Source: CALSMU01 sp965230225 | GTDB taxonomy: Bacteria; Bacteroidota; Bacteroidia; Flavobacteriales_D; Parvicellaceae | Reading direction: 5' to 3' | Assembly: GCA_965230225.1 (NCBI GenBank) | Contig: CBDDKM010000002.1 | Location: forward strand, 434,001 to 498,000 | Length of the DNA stretch: 64,000 nucleotides | Notes under the pieces: model-generated | What the model was told of the DNA's origin: nothing | The model's database searches: none | The model's input: the letters and a program-made list of their open reading frames with translations, nothing else | Made by a program: the position numbers and the translations under genes | In this document: in pieces, positions 28,188 to 37,339 of the stretch | Numbering within the stretch: the first letter of the stretch is position 1 | Layout of the letters: each line of letters opens with the position of its first letter

Positions 28188-30998
28188 ATGCCACAACGTT
28201 TTTTATATGCTTTACTTTTCATACTCCTACCTCAAGGTTTGTGTTCTCAAAATGCCTATCAAACGTCACAGCTAAATGTAAATGATGGCTTACCAAGTAA
28301 CTTTGTTTACACCTCCTTTCAAGACTCAAAAGGTTTTTTATGGTTCGGAACAAACAAAGGGGTATCAAAATATGACGGGCAACATTTCATCAATTATAGT
28401 CTTGCCTATAATTCAGTATCGAAAATAACTGAAGACCGATCAGGAAATATATGGTTCATCGGGTTCAATAAAGTTTGTTACCATAATGGAGAGCAAATAG
28501 TATATCCTAAGTTCAATTCTGATCTACAACAAAAATCCAAAACAAGAAGAATCATTGATCTATCATTCGATCTTGACTCCATAAAGATTCTAACGACTGG
28601 AGACAACTATTCATCGACACTTAAAGATAGCATTGTATATATATCAAACTCTCCTGAAAGTAATAGTCTAAATACCTTTAAAAGTGATATATATTTTCAA
28701 TGCAATAAAGGCAAATACCCAATCACTCGCACACACCCTTCTTATCTCCTGTCACCAACAGCTTGTTTCAAAGTAATTCCTATTTCAGTTAATGAGTATC
28801 TTCTTTTTCATGCCAATACGATTTATTCTTTTAAGAATAATGAGCTATCTATACTTAAAGCCCTTCCATTTCAGATAAGGGACATTATTATTGGTACGAA
28901 TAATAAGATATTAGTTGCTACAGAGAAAGGTGCATTTATTTTGCAGGATGAAAACTATACCAATGCAACAATCATTCTTTCTAGCAATTACAATACTTCC
29001 AGCCTCCTACAAGACCATGAGGGAGGGCTTTGGATCACCACATTTGAAAATGGTGTGTTCTATATTCCAAACCTTACTGTAAAGAAATTTGATCTTAACC
29101 TAAATGATTCCGAAGTAATTAAAAAGGTAGTGGGAGACTCTTCCTGCATCTATTTGTTTACCTCAAAAAACTCAATACTTACTTATCAGAATAACCTATT
29201 CTCAATAGCTTACTCATCAGATAATATGATCCGTGATATGGCACTGGATCACAGGGGAGATTTACATGCCATCATTCATCACGAACATTTGAGAAACATT
29301 ACTCAAAGCTCAATACATGATTTTAAATGTAGTGGAAGGCAATTAGTATTTGGACATGATAACAAACCTTATTGGACATCTCATATTGGTGTTATCTCTG
29401 AAGATTTTCGATCTTCCGATTATGGATATAAAGAGAACACATACGCTATACAAAATGGAGCAGGTAAAAGCTTTCTACTTGGAACAACAAATGGCTTATG
29501 GCAATTCAATTACCAGGACACATCATTCGTTAACCTAAGTATTCAAAAACCATTACTTTCTTATGAATTTACCAACATACACCGTTTCAATGATAGCACC
29601 TATTTTCTCTCTTCTCCTAATGGAATAGTAGTGTGGAAAAATGATACTTGTTTCTCCATTAATGAGTCCAATGGATTAACTAGTAACGCATGTCTGCATT
29701 CGATTTATGATCAAGATTCTATCCTATGGGTCAGTACAAACAAGGGGCTAAGCAAAATCACTTCTCTTTTTGACATAAAAAATAGAAGGACAGAACAAAT
29801 TACGGTCACCAATGGCTTATGTTCGGACATGGTCTATAATACCTACATAACAGGTGATATGATTTGGGTAGCAACTTCTGAGGGTGTAAACTACTTCAAA
29901 AAGGATGAATTTATTCAAGGTGGTAAGCCCTTCTTGTACCTTGACAAAATAGAGATCAATAACACGCATAAAGAACTACAGAATAACTACTCCCTTGCTT
30001 ATCATCAAAACAATATTAAAATTGAATTAGCAGGTATTTCCTTGGGAAAACATAACCAAGTTAGATTCCAATACAGATTGGATACAAGTGCTAGTTGGAA
30101 GACAACCACCAATGATTACCTTTTCTTTTCTTCGCTTGCTCCGGGAGAATATCAATTACAAGTAAAAGCTATTGACAGACTAGGGAATAGCTCGCCTGTT
30201 CAATCCGTTTCTTTTGACATTTCATACCCCTTCTGGAGAGAAGCTTGGTTCTACCTTTCAATTATCACTTTCGTACTAACAAGTATTTCTCTTATTGTTC
30301 ATGTAAGACTAAAAAGAATGAGGAATAGACAACTGTTAATGGATGAGTTATTTACTTCTAAACAGAAAGCGCTGAGTTCTCAAATGAACCCTCACTTCAT
30401 TTTTAATTCTCTTAATGCCATCCAACGATTTGTATTGAAGAATGATAAGAAAAGCTCCAATAAATACTTATCTCATTTTGCTACTTTAATGAGATTGGTT
30501 CTTGATAATTCACAAAGTAAACTAATCCCATTTGGGCAAGAACTGGAAGCATTGAAAGTATATCTTGATCTTGAATCTTTAAGACTAAATGAAAAACTAG
30601 AATATGAAATTCAAGTTCCTGAAGAAATAGAAAATGACACGACCATAAAAATACCTCCTCTCCTTCTGCAACCTTATGTAGAAAATGCTATTTGGCATGG
30701 TATAATGAATAAGAAGGGAAAAGGAAAAATAGTAATTTCGGCTACCCTAAACAATAATCGAGTTCTATGCTGCATTCAGGATGATGGTGTCGGGAGAAAA
30801 AAGACAATGGAATTGAAGGAAAAGAATAAATACCGCAAGTCTCTTGGGAATAGCATTACTGCTAAGAGAATTGAACTTGCCAATAAGGTTTTTAATCAAA
30901 CCATTGAAGTCAATATTATTGACTTGATTTCTCCTGAAGGATCTGCACTTGGAACTAAAGTTGAATTAACTATACCTAAACTAATATCTCATAAATGA
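28188..30998 (+). CDS. LytS-type sensor histidine kinase with periplasmic propeller
   Basis: This 936-aa protein has a signal peptide (about 1-20), Reg_prop propeller repeats (about 30-600, for example FLWFGTNKGVSKYDG), a Y_Y_Y domain (about 615-685), one TM segment (about 690-708), and a His_kinase domain with the phosphoacceptor in SQMNPHFIFNSLN near residue 736. The C-terminal HATPase has QPYVENAIWHG and DDGVGRK. It overlaps the response regulator gene by 4 bp. The signal sensed is unknown. Confidence 0.9.
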   Translation: MPQRFLYALLFILLPQGLCSQNAYQTSQLNVNDGLPSNFVYTSFQDSKGFLWFGTNKGVSKYDGQHFINYSLAYNSVSKITEDRSGNIWFIGFNKVCYHNGEQIVYPKFNSDLQQKSKTRRIIDLSFDLDSIKILTTGDNYSSTLKDSIVYISNSPESNSLNTFKSDIYFQCNKGKYPITRTHPSYLLSPTACFKVIPISVNEYLLFHANTIYSFKNNELSILKALPFQIRDIIIGTNNKILVATEKGAFILQDENYTNATIILSSNYNTSSLLQDHEGGLWITTFENGVFYIPNLTVKKFDLNLNDSEVIKKVVGDSSCIYLFTSKNSILTYQNNLFSIAYSSDNMIRDMALDHRGDLHAIIHHEHLRNITQSSIHDFKCSGRQLVFGHDNKPYWTSHIGVISEDFRSSDYGYKENTYAIQNGAGKSFLLGTTNGLWQFNYQDTSFVNLSIQKPLLSYEFTNIHRFNDSTYFLSSPNGIVVWKNDTCFSINESNGLTSNACLHSIYDQDSILWVSTNKGLSKITSLFDIKNRRTEQITVTNGLCSDMVYNTYITGDMIWVATSEGVNYFKKDEFIQGGKPFLYLDKIEINNTHKELQNNYSLAYHQNNIKIELAGISLGKHNQVRFQYRLDTSASWKTTTNDYLFFSSLAPGEYQLQVKAIDRLGNSSPVQSVSFDISYPFWREAWFYLSIITFVLTSISLIVHVRLKRMRNRQLLMDELFTSKQKALSSQMNPHFIFNSLNAIQRFVLKNDKKSSNKYLSHFATLMRLVLDNSQSKLIPFGQELEALKVYLDLESLRLNEKLEYEIQVPEEIENDTTIKIPPLLLQPYVENAIWHGIMNKKGKGKIVISATLNNNRVLCCIQDDGVGRKKTMELKEKNKYRKSLGNSITAKRIELANKVFNQTIEVNIIDLISPEGSALGTKVELTIPKLISHK

Positions 30999-31720
30999 AA
31001 ACATTGATTATTGATGACGAGCCATCAGCAATAGAATCATTAGAATTAATCATTAAGGAGTATTGTCCAGAAATTGAAATCATTGGTACTGCTAACTCGA
31101 TACTGGAGGGAATTAAATTAATTAATGCTACCAAACCCGAACTTGTATTTCTCGATATTGAAATGCCTGGGGGAAGTGGTTTTGATTTGCTTGAAGCACT
31201 AGAGAACAAAAGCTTTCGATTAATCTTCACTACGGGACATAGTGGATATGCTATCAAAGCCATTAAGTTCAGTGCGCTGGATTATCTATTAAAACCAGTT
31301 GATATTGATGAGCTAATTGAAGCGGTAGAAAAGGCTATTTTGGTTAATCAAAATGAGGTTAATAACAATCTCCTTCACAACCTAAATGAAGAGGAAAACG
31401 GAAGAATTGCAATCGCTACTGGTAATGATTATCATTTCGTAAATATCAATGATCTTCTATACTTAAAAAGCGATGGACAATACACGCATTTAGCCACAAT
31501 AGACAATAGTACTATCTCCTCAAAACACCTAAAGGTATATGAGAATATGCTTGATGAAAATGACTTTTTTAGAATCAATAATCAATACTTGATTAACCTG
31601 AAGAAAGTTGAAAAATACACCAGTAAAGAAGGTGGTTCGGTTATGCTGATTAACAGTGAAACCATATCCATCTCAAGAACCAAAAAGAAAGAATTGAAAC
31701 TTAGACTTGGAATAGGATAA
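30995..31720 (+). CDS. LytTR-family response regulator
   Basis: This 241-aa protein has a receiver domain (1-120) with acidic pocket IIDDEPS and phosphoacceptor Asp54 (VFLDIEMPGGSG), followed by a LytTR DNA-binding domain (about 140-241, FVNINDLLYLKSDGQYTHL and FFRINNQYLINL). It is translationally coupled to the upstream LytS-type kinase. Targets are not identifiable here. Confidence 0.93.
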   Translation: MKTLIIDDEPSAIESLELIIKEYCPEIEIIGTANSILEGIKLINATKPELVFLDIEMPGGSGFDLLEALENKSFRLIFTTGHSGYAIKAIKFSALDYLLKPVDIDELIEAVEKAILVNQNEVNNNLLHNLNEEENGRIAIATGNDYHFVNINDLLYLKSDGQYTHLATIDNSTISSKHLKVYENMLDENDFFRINNQYLINLKKVEKYTSKEGGSVMLINSETISISRTKKKELKLRLGIG

Positions 31721-31757
31721 TACCTTCAGTAATTTATGAACCTAACAAACACCACAC

Positions 31758-32042
31758 ATGGAATACTCCAAATATTTCGGTAAGATTACTAAGGAAAAAG
31801 GACAACCCCAATTAAACGATGTTCAGTATGTCAGAATGCAAAATATCATTCATCAAGAAGGCGTTTTACATGGAATAGATGTGATTCTAAGAACTTTTGA
31901 GGACAGTTCCATTTATGATAAACATACTACTTTAAGGTTCAGACATTACAGTAGATTAACGGATTTAACAAGTAACCTAAAGCCTGAAGAATTATTGAAT
32001 GAAATGATATTACTAAGTGACTTCCCTACGCAAAAGGATTGA
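31758..32042 (+). CDS. Small hypothetical protein
   Basis: This 94-aa soluble protein has no recognised motif. It is mixed alpha/beta by pattern and has no signal peptide. It follows the LytTR regulator by 37 bp and could be read through from it. Confidence 0.5.
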   Translation: MEYSKYFGKITKEKGQPQLNDVQYVRMQNIIHQEGVLHGIDVILRTFEDSSIYDKHTTLRFRHYSRLTDLTSNLKPEELLNEMILLSDFPTQKD

Positions 32043-32159
32043 TTTGGTTTTCTTATAAGTCATTTTTAATCTATATCAGGCATAAAATTAGTATTTTGCA
32101 TATTAAATTATACTGGATACGAATCTGTTTATCCAGTAGTTGTGCCTTATTAGAAAACT

Positions 32160-33356
32160 ATGAGTGATAATTACGAAATAATACCTTCTGATGGTTCCCA
32201 AATAGATAAAAGTGGTATTCAAACAGTTTTAAATAAAATAAGACCTGTATGGAAAGGTAAAAAACTAATTCAACGGGTAGAAAGGCTATTACCTGTTGAC
32301 GCCAGCAGTGCATGTCAAAGATTATTTAATGCTGCCACCCATGATTTAAAAGAAAAAATCATTGTAATAGGTGTTGATTTAGCTAAAGAAGTCGCTACAA
32401 ACTATAGACTCCCTCCAATAAATAGAGAAGAAGATATTCTTGATTATAATGTATCTAAAACAATAGATTTAGCATATCGAATTGGAATTCTTACTAGACC
32501 TGAATGGAGAAGAATACATAGATGCTATGAAATTAGAAGAGACCTTGAACATGAGGATAATGAATATGAAGCCGTAATAGAAGATTGCTTTTATATATTC
32601 AAATCTACCATTGACATAGTTCTTTCTAAAGACCCTATAGAACTTTTGAAAGTTGTGGATGCAAAAGACCTTGTTGAATGTGATACAAATATTACTCCTT
32701 CAGAAGAATTTTTAGAAGATTATAAAAGTGCTCCTAAACTTAGGCAAAAGGAAATTAATCAATTACTAATATCATATGCTTTTGACGAAGATAAGCCAGA
32801 TATTGTTAGAGAAAATAGCGTTGAATTAATGAGGTCTATTAAGTCTTTAACAATTAATACGGTTACTATCGAACTTGCTGGTATACTTGAAACCAGATTA
32901 GGTCGTGATAAATTAGATTTAGTTACAGCCAAAATTGGACAGGCTTGCGGTGCAATCGGTTACTTCAAGAAAGTAAAACTAAAAGACTTTTACACCACTC
33001 TATTAGCTGAGTTAGAAGATGCAAGTGGTGATTGGGAAAGTCAAGAATCAATTTGTTCTAAGATTGAAGATGTTGGAGGGCTTACTCATTGTCCAAAAGA
33101 GATATATAAAGATGTCTTAAAGAAGTTGGTTGAATTTTACATTGGAGAGAAAAGTTATGGTCAATGGAGTAGTTTCCGACCTGTCTTTTTTAGTGATAGT
33201 GCTGCGCCAATAATTGCTAGAATTATAAAGAATGATTCAAAAGGAGCTGCGGAGGTAATTGAAGAATTGAGAAAAGATAAAGCTATTGAGCGCTCTATTA
33301 AGAATGGACATATATTAAGACGTTTTGAGAATCTAGTAGACCTTACAGAAATATAA
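32160..33356 (+). CDS. Hypothetical protein with HEPN-like motif
   Basis: This 398-aa protein is unrecognised as a whole. The helical region at about 75-165 contains RRDLEHEDNEYEA, matching the Rx4-6H signature of HEPN ribonucleases, preceded by a long helix and followed by another (CFYIFKSTIDIVLS). The C-terminal half is helical, with a possible winged-helix-like segment near 285-330. In an island next to defence genes an abortive-infection role is conceivable, but only the short motif supports it. It converges on the late block, with 38 bp between the stops. Confidence 0.5.
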   Translation: MSDNYEIIPSDGSQIDKSGIQTVLNKIRPVWKGKKLIQRVERLLPVDASSACQRLFNAATHDLKEKIIVIGVDLAKEVATNYRLPPINREEDILDYNVSKTIDLAYRIGILTRPEWRRIHRCYEIRRDLEHEDNEYEAVIEDCFYIFKSTIDIVLSKDPIELLKVVDAKDLVECDTNITPSEEFLEDYKSAPKLRQKEINQLLISYAFDEDKPDIVRENSVELMRSIKSLTINTVTIELAGILETRLGRDKLDLVTAKIGQACGAIGYFKKVKLKDFYTTLLAELEDASGDWESQESICSKIEDVGGLTHCPKEIYKDVLKKLVEFYIGEKSYGQWSSFRPVFFSDSAAPIIARIIKNDSKGAAEVIEELRKDKAIERSIKNGHILRRFENLVDLTEI

Positions 33357-33394
33357 TAAACAAGAATAGTGAATTGAATTATTGAGTTGTTTTC

Positions 33395-33886
33395 TCACAC
33401 AAACGGGTTAATTGCTGGTTTCTTACCACCATACCCCCAAGCTACATATTGTGATTTGGACTCATCATTATCTACATGCACAAAAGTATTCCCTACTCCA
33501 ATCCTTTTAAACCCTACTTTCTTGGCTGCCATTACTAGGTTATTTCTAATGGTCTTATTGGATGCTTTTATATCAGCTGCTTTGCATGTTGGTATCTTAT
33601 GTGATGAGTTCTTTACCCCTCCAACCTTCTTGTTCCAGTACTCACTTCTAGCACCTGAATTAATCCAATCAAATATTGGGTATCCTGTTTCCTTTTCTAG
33701 TTTTAGGAGCAATCTTAAAAAGTCTTTATCCATACATTTTCCAGACCCCTTAATATCAGGACTATCAAACTTGGATAAATCGATTTTCTCAAGGTCTTTA
33801 TCTCCCTTGTTTGTATAAATTACTACTCCAGTAAGTGCAGAAATTCCAATTGCGATTCCTACACCGATCCATACTTTTTTAGACAT
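33395..33886 (-). CDS. Membrane-anchored M15-type D-Ala-D-Ala peptidase
   Basis: This 163-aa protein has an N-terminal TM (about 5-25) and then a peptidase M15A-like domain: SGARSEYWNKKVGG (about 77-90), His96 and Asp105 in HKIPTCKAADI, and His137 in FVHVDND. These are the expected three zinc ligands. It should cut peptidoglycan peptides. As the last gene of the late block it fits a virion-associated or lysis muralytic enzyme of a phage. Confidence 0.8.
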   Translation of the reverse strand: MSKKVWIGVGIAIGISALTGVVIYTNKGDKDLEKIDLSKFDSPDIKGSGKCMDKDFLRLLLKLEKETGYPIFDWINSGARSEYWNKKVGGVKNSSHKIPTCKAADIKASNKTIRNNLVMAAKKVGFKRIGVGNTFVHVDNDESKSQYVAWGYGGKKPAINPFV

Positions 33887-33893
33887 TAATACT

Positions 33894-34022
33894 TTACTTC
33901 TTTTCCTTACATGTGCAGCTCTTATTTCGCTGCTGACTCTGATAGAGACTAACTGAAATATTTACAATGGATAAGATCATAAACGTTGTTGTCAATAATG
34001 CTATCACTTTGTTATCCTTCAT
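33894..34022 (-). CDS. Small single-TM protein (42 aa)
   Basis: This short frame encodes MKDNKVIALLTTTFMILSIV and onward, one TM segment with a basic, Cys-containing tail (SCTCKEKK). Its start overlaps the stop of the preceding 114-aa gene by 11 bp and its stop lies 7 bp before the M15 gene, so it fits the packed operon. Function unknown. Confidence 0.5.
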   Translation of the reverse strand: MKDNKVIALLTTTFMILSIVNISVSLYQSQQRNKSCTCKEKK

Positions 34023-34356
34023 TGTCATCCTCCCTATAATTATTTAGTAGTTGCTGATATTTTGCTTCTAGCTTTTCATTGATGACTTCCAATTCTTTAA
34101 TCTTCTTTCGTTGCTTCTCAATGATCTGTTCTAGTAAGTCTGTGTTATTCTCAAATTCTCTGATTCGTTTCTCTAAAAAATCTGACCACTTTATCCATTT
34201 CTCAACAATGTTCTTTTCTGCTTGTGATTGCTGATTTATGGTTTCTGCTCTCTTTAGTTTTTGGTCAAAAAACTGCCTAAACAATAATTCTATCAGCTTC
34301 CAAAAACCTGTTGCTCCCAGAGCAATTGTTATTAACTTTAATACTTCTCCACTCAT
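34012..34356 (-). CDS. Membrane-anchored coiled-coil protein
   Basis: This 114-aa protein has an N-terminal hydrophobic helix (about 5-30) and a long charged coiled coil (about 35-108, heptad-like LEQIIEKQRKKIKELEVINEKLEAK). It ends 2 bp from the fibre-like gene. It could be a spanin-like or fibre-anchoring component; no family is recognised. Confidence 0.6.
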   Translation of the reverse strand: MSGEVLKLITIALGATGFWKLIELLFRQFFDQKLKRAETINQQSQAEKNIVEKWIKWSDFLEKRIREFENNTDLLEQIIEKQRKKIKELEVINEKLEAKYQQLLNNYREDDNEG

Positions 34357-34358
34357 TG

Positions 34359-35204
34359 TTAAAAAGGTGTTGCCTCAAATTCAATTGGGGTTTTAATGAC
34401 ATACGGGTTAATGGTTATGGGTAATGTATCGGTACTGGAGTTAAACATTCCATTCAGAAGAAACTTACCATTATGGTCAATCATATAGGTAAATTTTTCT
34501 CCTTCCACGCTCTGCAATTCTCCTGAAGGAAGCATAGTTCCATCAAAGGGTTTTGGGAATGCCATTACATGTGCTTTGTACAATACCCCGTTATTAGCGG
34601 TTTGCATGATAGTTAGGTTTCCTGGTATTAGTAAAATTCCACCAATAAGGTCTAGTCGGCTATTTCCACCTGAGTATGCGTATGATGAATGGATATTAGT
34701 ACTAGGTAGAATAAGAGGCGACCAGTTCATTAGTTGGTTACTAAGCTTGTGATTCAATTGCTCCACGGATACCATCAAATCATTAGCATTTCCTGAAACG
34801 GTTTCGGTTGAATTGGCAAATCTTGCTACCCCTACTTGGGCTTCCGTTGCTACCTGAGTAGGAAGATATAGGTTAATGATCTCAAATGATCTTCCTTTAT
34901 AAACCAGTATATAGGTTCGTCCACCAATTAAAACTCCTTCCGGAAGAGAAACATATTCGCCTTCTCCTAAATGAACCAAAATATCTACAGCTCCTAAACT
35001 GTCAACATTGATGGTTGGATCAGATTTGTTTGTTTGTTCAAATGTTACCCATAGGGTAAGCCCGTTTTCATACGCTGTTATTGGTGTTTCTAGGTTAACA
35101 GTATAATCCTGATCTTCTCTTGCATCTGTTCGTCCGTGTCCACCTGTCATTGACATTAGTGGTAAATCTCCTGTAATTATGCTTTCACTTTGATAACCTC
35201 CCAT
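34359..35204 (-). CDS. Phage fibre-like receptor-binding protein
   Basis: This 281-aa protein has features common in phage tail fibres and spikes: PTINVDSLGAVDILVHLGEG followed by LIGGRTYILVYKG (about 62-105), then VATEAQVGVARFANSTETVSGNANDLMVSV (about 116-145), a typical fibre repeat with the AT..E...G pattern. The C-terminal part is beta-rich. It lacks a signal peptide. It sits among lysis-type genes rather than tail genes, so I infer an adsorption spike on a tailless virion. Confidence 0.65.
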   Translation of the reverse strand: MGGYQSESIITGDLPLMSMTGGHGRTDAREDQDYTVNLETPITAYENGLTLWVTFEQTNKSDPTINVDSLGAVDILVHLGEGEYVSLPEGVLIGGRTYILVYKGRSFEIINLYLPTQVATEAQVGVARFANSTETVSGNANDLMVSVEQLNHKLSNQLMNWSPLILPSTNIHSSYAYSGGNSRLDLIGGILLIPGNLTIMQTANNGVLYKAHVMAFPKPFDGTMLPSGELQSVEGEKFTYMIDHNGKFLLNGMFNSSTDTLPITINPYVIKTPIEFEATPF

Positions 35205-35213
35205 TTATTGTTG

Positions 35214-35633
35214 TTAAACTGCTATACATAGTACCATCGATACAAGTGCTCCTACTACCATCAGCACTTTATCCTTTTTCTGTTTTCGAATTTGTTTTTG
35301 GTAGAATAATACATCGTTGTTGATTAACTCAATTTGCTCTCCCTTCAGACTGACCTGATCTTTTAGTGCGCCTACTTGATGCTGTAAATACTTCTCTTGA
35401 TCTCGTTTAATCGTTAGTAATGAATCCTGTTTCAAAACAATACTGTCCAGTACCATAATTATAGAATCATTCAACTGATCATTTCTAATGTGCTTTGCGA
35501 TCTCCTTTGATTGATCTGAAGTAAAACAGTAATAAGTGATACCATTAATCTGTCTTACTTTCGGTGTCAATCCCTGAGAAAAACTCAAATAACTCATCAT
35601 CATTATAAGCATCAATAAGAAGTACTTCTTCAT
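35214..35633 (-). CDS. Signal-peptide and C-terminal-TM coiled-coil protein (spanin-like partner)
   Basis: This 139-aa protein starts with a signal peptide (about 1-19, ending SFSQ), has a central coiled coil (about 60-115) and a C-terminal TM (about 122-138). Its first 89 bases overlap the end of the upstream coiled-coil gene in another frame, as in Rz/Rz1 spanin pairs. It lacks a lipobox, so it is not a classical outer-membrane o-spanin. Confidence 0.6.
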   Translation of the reverse strand: MKKYFLLMLIMMMSYLSFSQGLTPKVRQINGITYYCFTSDQSKEIAKHIRNDQLNDSIIMVLDSIVLKQDSLLTIKRDQEKYLQHQVGALKDQVSLKGEQIELINNDVLFYQKQIRKQKKDKVLMVVGALVSMVLCIAV

Positions 35634-35901
35634 GTTTTTTCTTCTTTAATCTGTTCAGGTTTCGTTTGCTATTGTTGATATAGGTAAGTAGACTATCTTC
35701 CTTTGCTTTACTCTCCTTCAGCTTCACTTCCAACCCCTCAATGACACATTGAAGAGAGTCGTTATTTACCTCCAACTGGAGAACCTGAGAGGAGTCCCGA
35801 AAATCTATTTTCTCAACGCTCTCAGTGTTCCTTATCCACCAAAATGAAAAGGCGAATAATACCAGTATGGCTATATTGATAATGTCCCTATACTTCTTCA
35901 T
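35545..35901 (-). CDS. Membrane-anchored coiled-coil protein (i-spanin-like)
   Basis: This 118-aa protein has an N-terminal TM (about 8-24, IINIAILVLFAFSFWWI) and a periplasmic coiled coil (about 36-85), the topology of an inner-membrane spanin. Its 3' end overlaps the next gene by 89 bp, and its start overlaps the holin-like gene by 14 bp. Spanins fuse inner and outer membranes at the end of phage lysis. Assignment is by topology and gene overlap only. Confidence 0.55.
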   Translation of the reverse strand: MKKYRDIINIAILVLFAFSFWWIRNTESVEKIDFRDSSQVLQLEVNNDSLQCVIEGLEVKLKESKAKEDSLLTYINNSKRNLNRLKKKKHEEVLLIDAYNDDELFEFFSGIDTESKTD

Positions 35902-36226
35902 CTACAGGAGAGACTTTTCGATGAATAAACTTCACCAATGTATCTACTAATAGCTTGTGGAAGACCATTGCGAAAACGAAGGATTGAAATAACCCGTCTA
36001 CATGGGAGATGTCATATTCTCTCACGAAATAGAGGGCTATCGCATACACAAAACCGATGATCAATATTCTGAATCGTTTCGGTAAAGTGAATTTGAAGAC
36101 CTTCTTAAACTTATTAGCCACGGTGGTATTATTTAATCCGTATCCAATAATGATTAGGGTAAAAATGTACGTCCAGTCTAACTGGCTAATGTAGCTCAAT
36201 AAAATACTCGTTGTTTCTTGCATCAT
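35888..36226 (-). CDS. Holin-like multi-TM protein
   Basis: This 112-aa protein has three hydrophobic segments (about 17-35, 53-70, 78-98) with a basic stretch between the first two (KFKKVFKFTLPKRFR) and an acidic C terminus. Size and topology resemble class I holins, and it precedes the spanin-like overlapping pair. It could instead be a virion membrane protein. Confidence 0.5.
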   Translation of the reverse strand: MMQETTSILLSYISQLDWTYIFTLIIIGYGLNNTTVANKFKKVFKFTLPKRFRILIIGFVYAIALYFVREYDISHVDGLFQSFVFAMVFHKLLVDTLVKFIHRKVSPVDEEV

Positions 36227-36237
36227 TCTGTTTTGTT

Positions 36238-36621
36238 TTAGTTTGGTAATTCTATGATTTGTAATTCACGAATGCCTGATTTCATAATGGAGTCGTTTGC
36301 TTTGATCTCCTTCATGATAGTGGCAAGTCGTTTCATGTGTTTCTCTGAAGGTGTATTACCTTCCTTCCTGCTTTCTCTGATTGGTTTGCTCACAATAGTT
36401 AATCTCACCAGTAATTCATGCCCTTCATAATCAATTTCTGATAGTGCACTTCGAATCTTTTTCGAATTGAGTTTTTGACCTGAAAGCTCCGATAGGCTTA
36501 TCCACTTTTTCTCCAAGTATCGACCTAATACGGTCTTACCTACAGGTGTACTTACAAAGGCGACATAACTTGCCCCTGCAAAAACCGAAATGCCAAATAA
36601 TATCAATGCTGTTTTCTTCAT
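36238..36621 (-). CDS. Small membrane-anchored protein
   Basis: This 127-aa protein has an N-terminal TM (about 4-22) and a soluble helical domain containing SALSEIDYEGHELLVRL and a basic central stretch. It is not recognised. Its place in the packed membrane-protein run suggests a virion membrane component. Confidence 0.55.
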   Translation of the reverse strand: MKKTALILFGISVFAGASYVAFVSTPVGKTVLGRYLEKKWISLSELSGQKLNSKKIRSALSEIDYEGHELLVRLTIVSKPIRESRKEGNTPSEKHMKRLATIMKEIKANDSIMKSGIRELQIIELPN

Positions 36622-36624
36622 TTC

Positions 36625-36837
36625 CTATCCTGCTACTTGTGTGTTCTGATTAACTATACTTCTCACTCCAAAAACCATTACGGTTATGACAAAAGCGGTT
36701 CCCAAAGCATAGGCTGATACTCTAAGCATCGTTTGATTGGTTACTGTAATCTTGATGTCGGTTTTTAATCCGTCCTCGCTGAATACGGTGTCCAAATACC
36801 CCTTTATCCCTTTTTTCTTTTCTTCTTGCTGACTCAT
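36625..36837 (-). CDS. Small single-TM protein
   Basis: This 70-aa protein has a charged N terminus (QQEEKKKGIKGYLD) and one C-terminal TM (about 38-60), ending NTQVAG. It lies between two other membrane proteins with gaps of 3-4 bp. Function unknown. Confidence 0.55.
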   Translation of the reverse strand: MSQQEEKKKGIKGYLDTVFSEDGLKTDIKITVTNQTMLRVSAYALGTAFVITVMVFGVRSIVNQNTQVAG

Positions 36838-36841
36838 TGGT

Positions 36842-37339
36842 TTATGTACTGACTTTTCTGTACTTAGGGAGTTTGTCTATTTGCTTTAGTATCCCACCCA
36901 CTTCTTCGGGCATATACCAGGTTAAATCATCAATCAAATTGTTATTCTTTCCATTAGCCCAATATGCTTTAGCTACTTGTGAAACCTGAACATGATCTTT
37001 CAAGGATCGAAATACTCCTCTAACCTTGGCTTCATCATCATTAATCCAACCCCATGAGGCTTTAATTTTAGCTGCTAGGTTCTCGGCAGATTTATCGGTT
37101 AACACAATAAACCTCTTTCCTTTTAGCTTCTTTTTAACCTTGTCTCGGTAATGAATATCAAACGCATCACTACTAAGGATTCCTTCAATAGCTGGTCGAA
37201 TCTCTTTCTTTAGCTCTATCATAAACTCGGCAGCTATACTGGCTTGCCTACGTTTGTGTGCTGAATAGACCATTGGTGTTACACACAATAGCCCTGCTAA
37301 AACTCCGTATCGTATTTTTTCTCCTTGACTTAGGTTCAT
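36842..37339 (-). CDS. Membrane-anchored protein of the late block
   Basis: This 165-aa protein has an N-terminal hydrophobic helix (about 10-26) followed by a basic helical domain (LKKEIRPAIEGILSSDAFD) and a Trp-containing C-terminal part. Its start overlaps the stop of the upstream gene by 4 bp, which indicates coupling. No family is recognised. Confidence 0.6.
   Translation of the reverse strand: MNLSQGEKIRYGVLAGLLCVTPMVYSAHKRRQASIAAEFMIELKKEIRPAIEGILSSDAFDIHYRDKVKKKLKGKRFIVLTDKSAENLAAKIKASWGWINDDEAKVRGVFRSLKDHVQVSQVAKAYWANGKNNNLIDDLTWYMPEEVGGILKQIDKLPKYRKVST

Noticed and set aside
33387..33818. 143-codon rightward frame
   Set aside because: It is antisense to the M15 peptidase gene, whose zinc motifs are clear.
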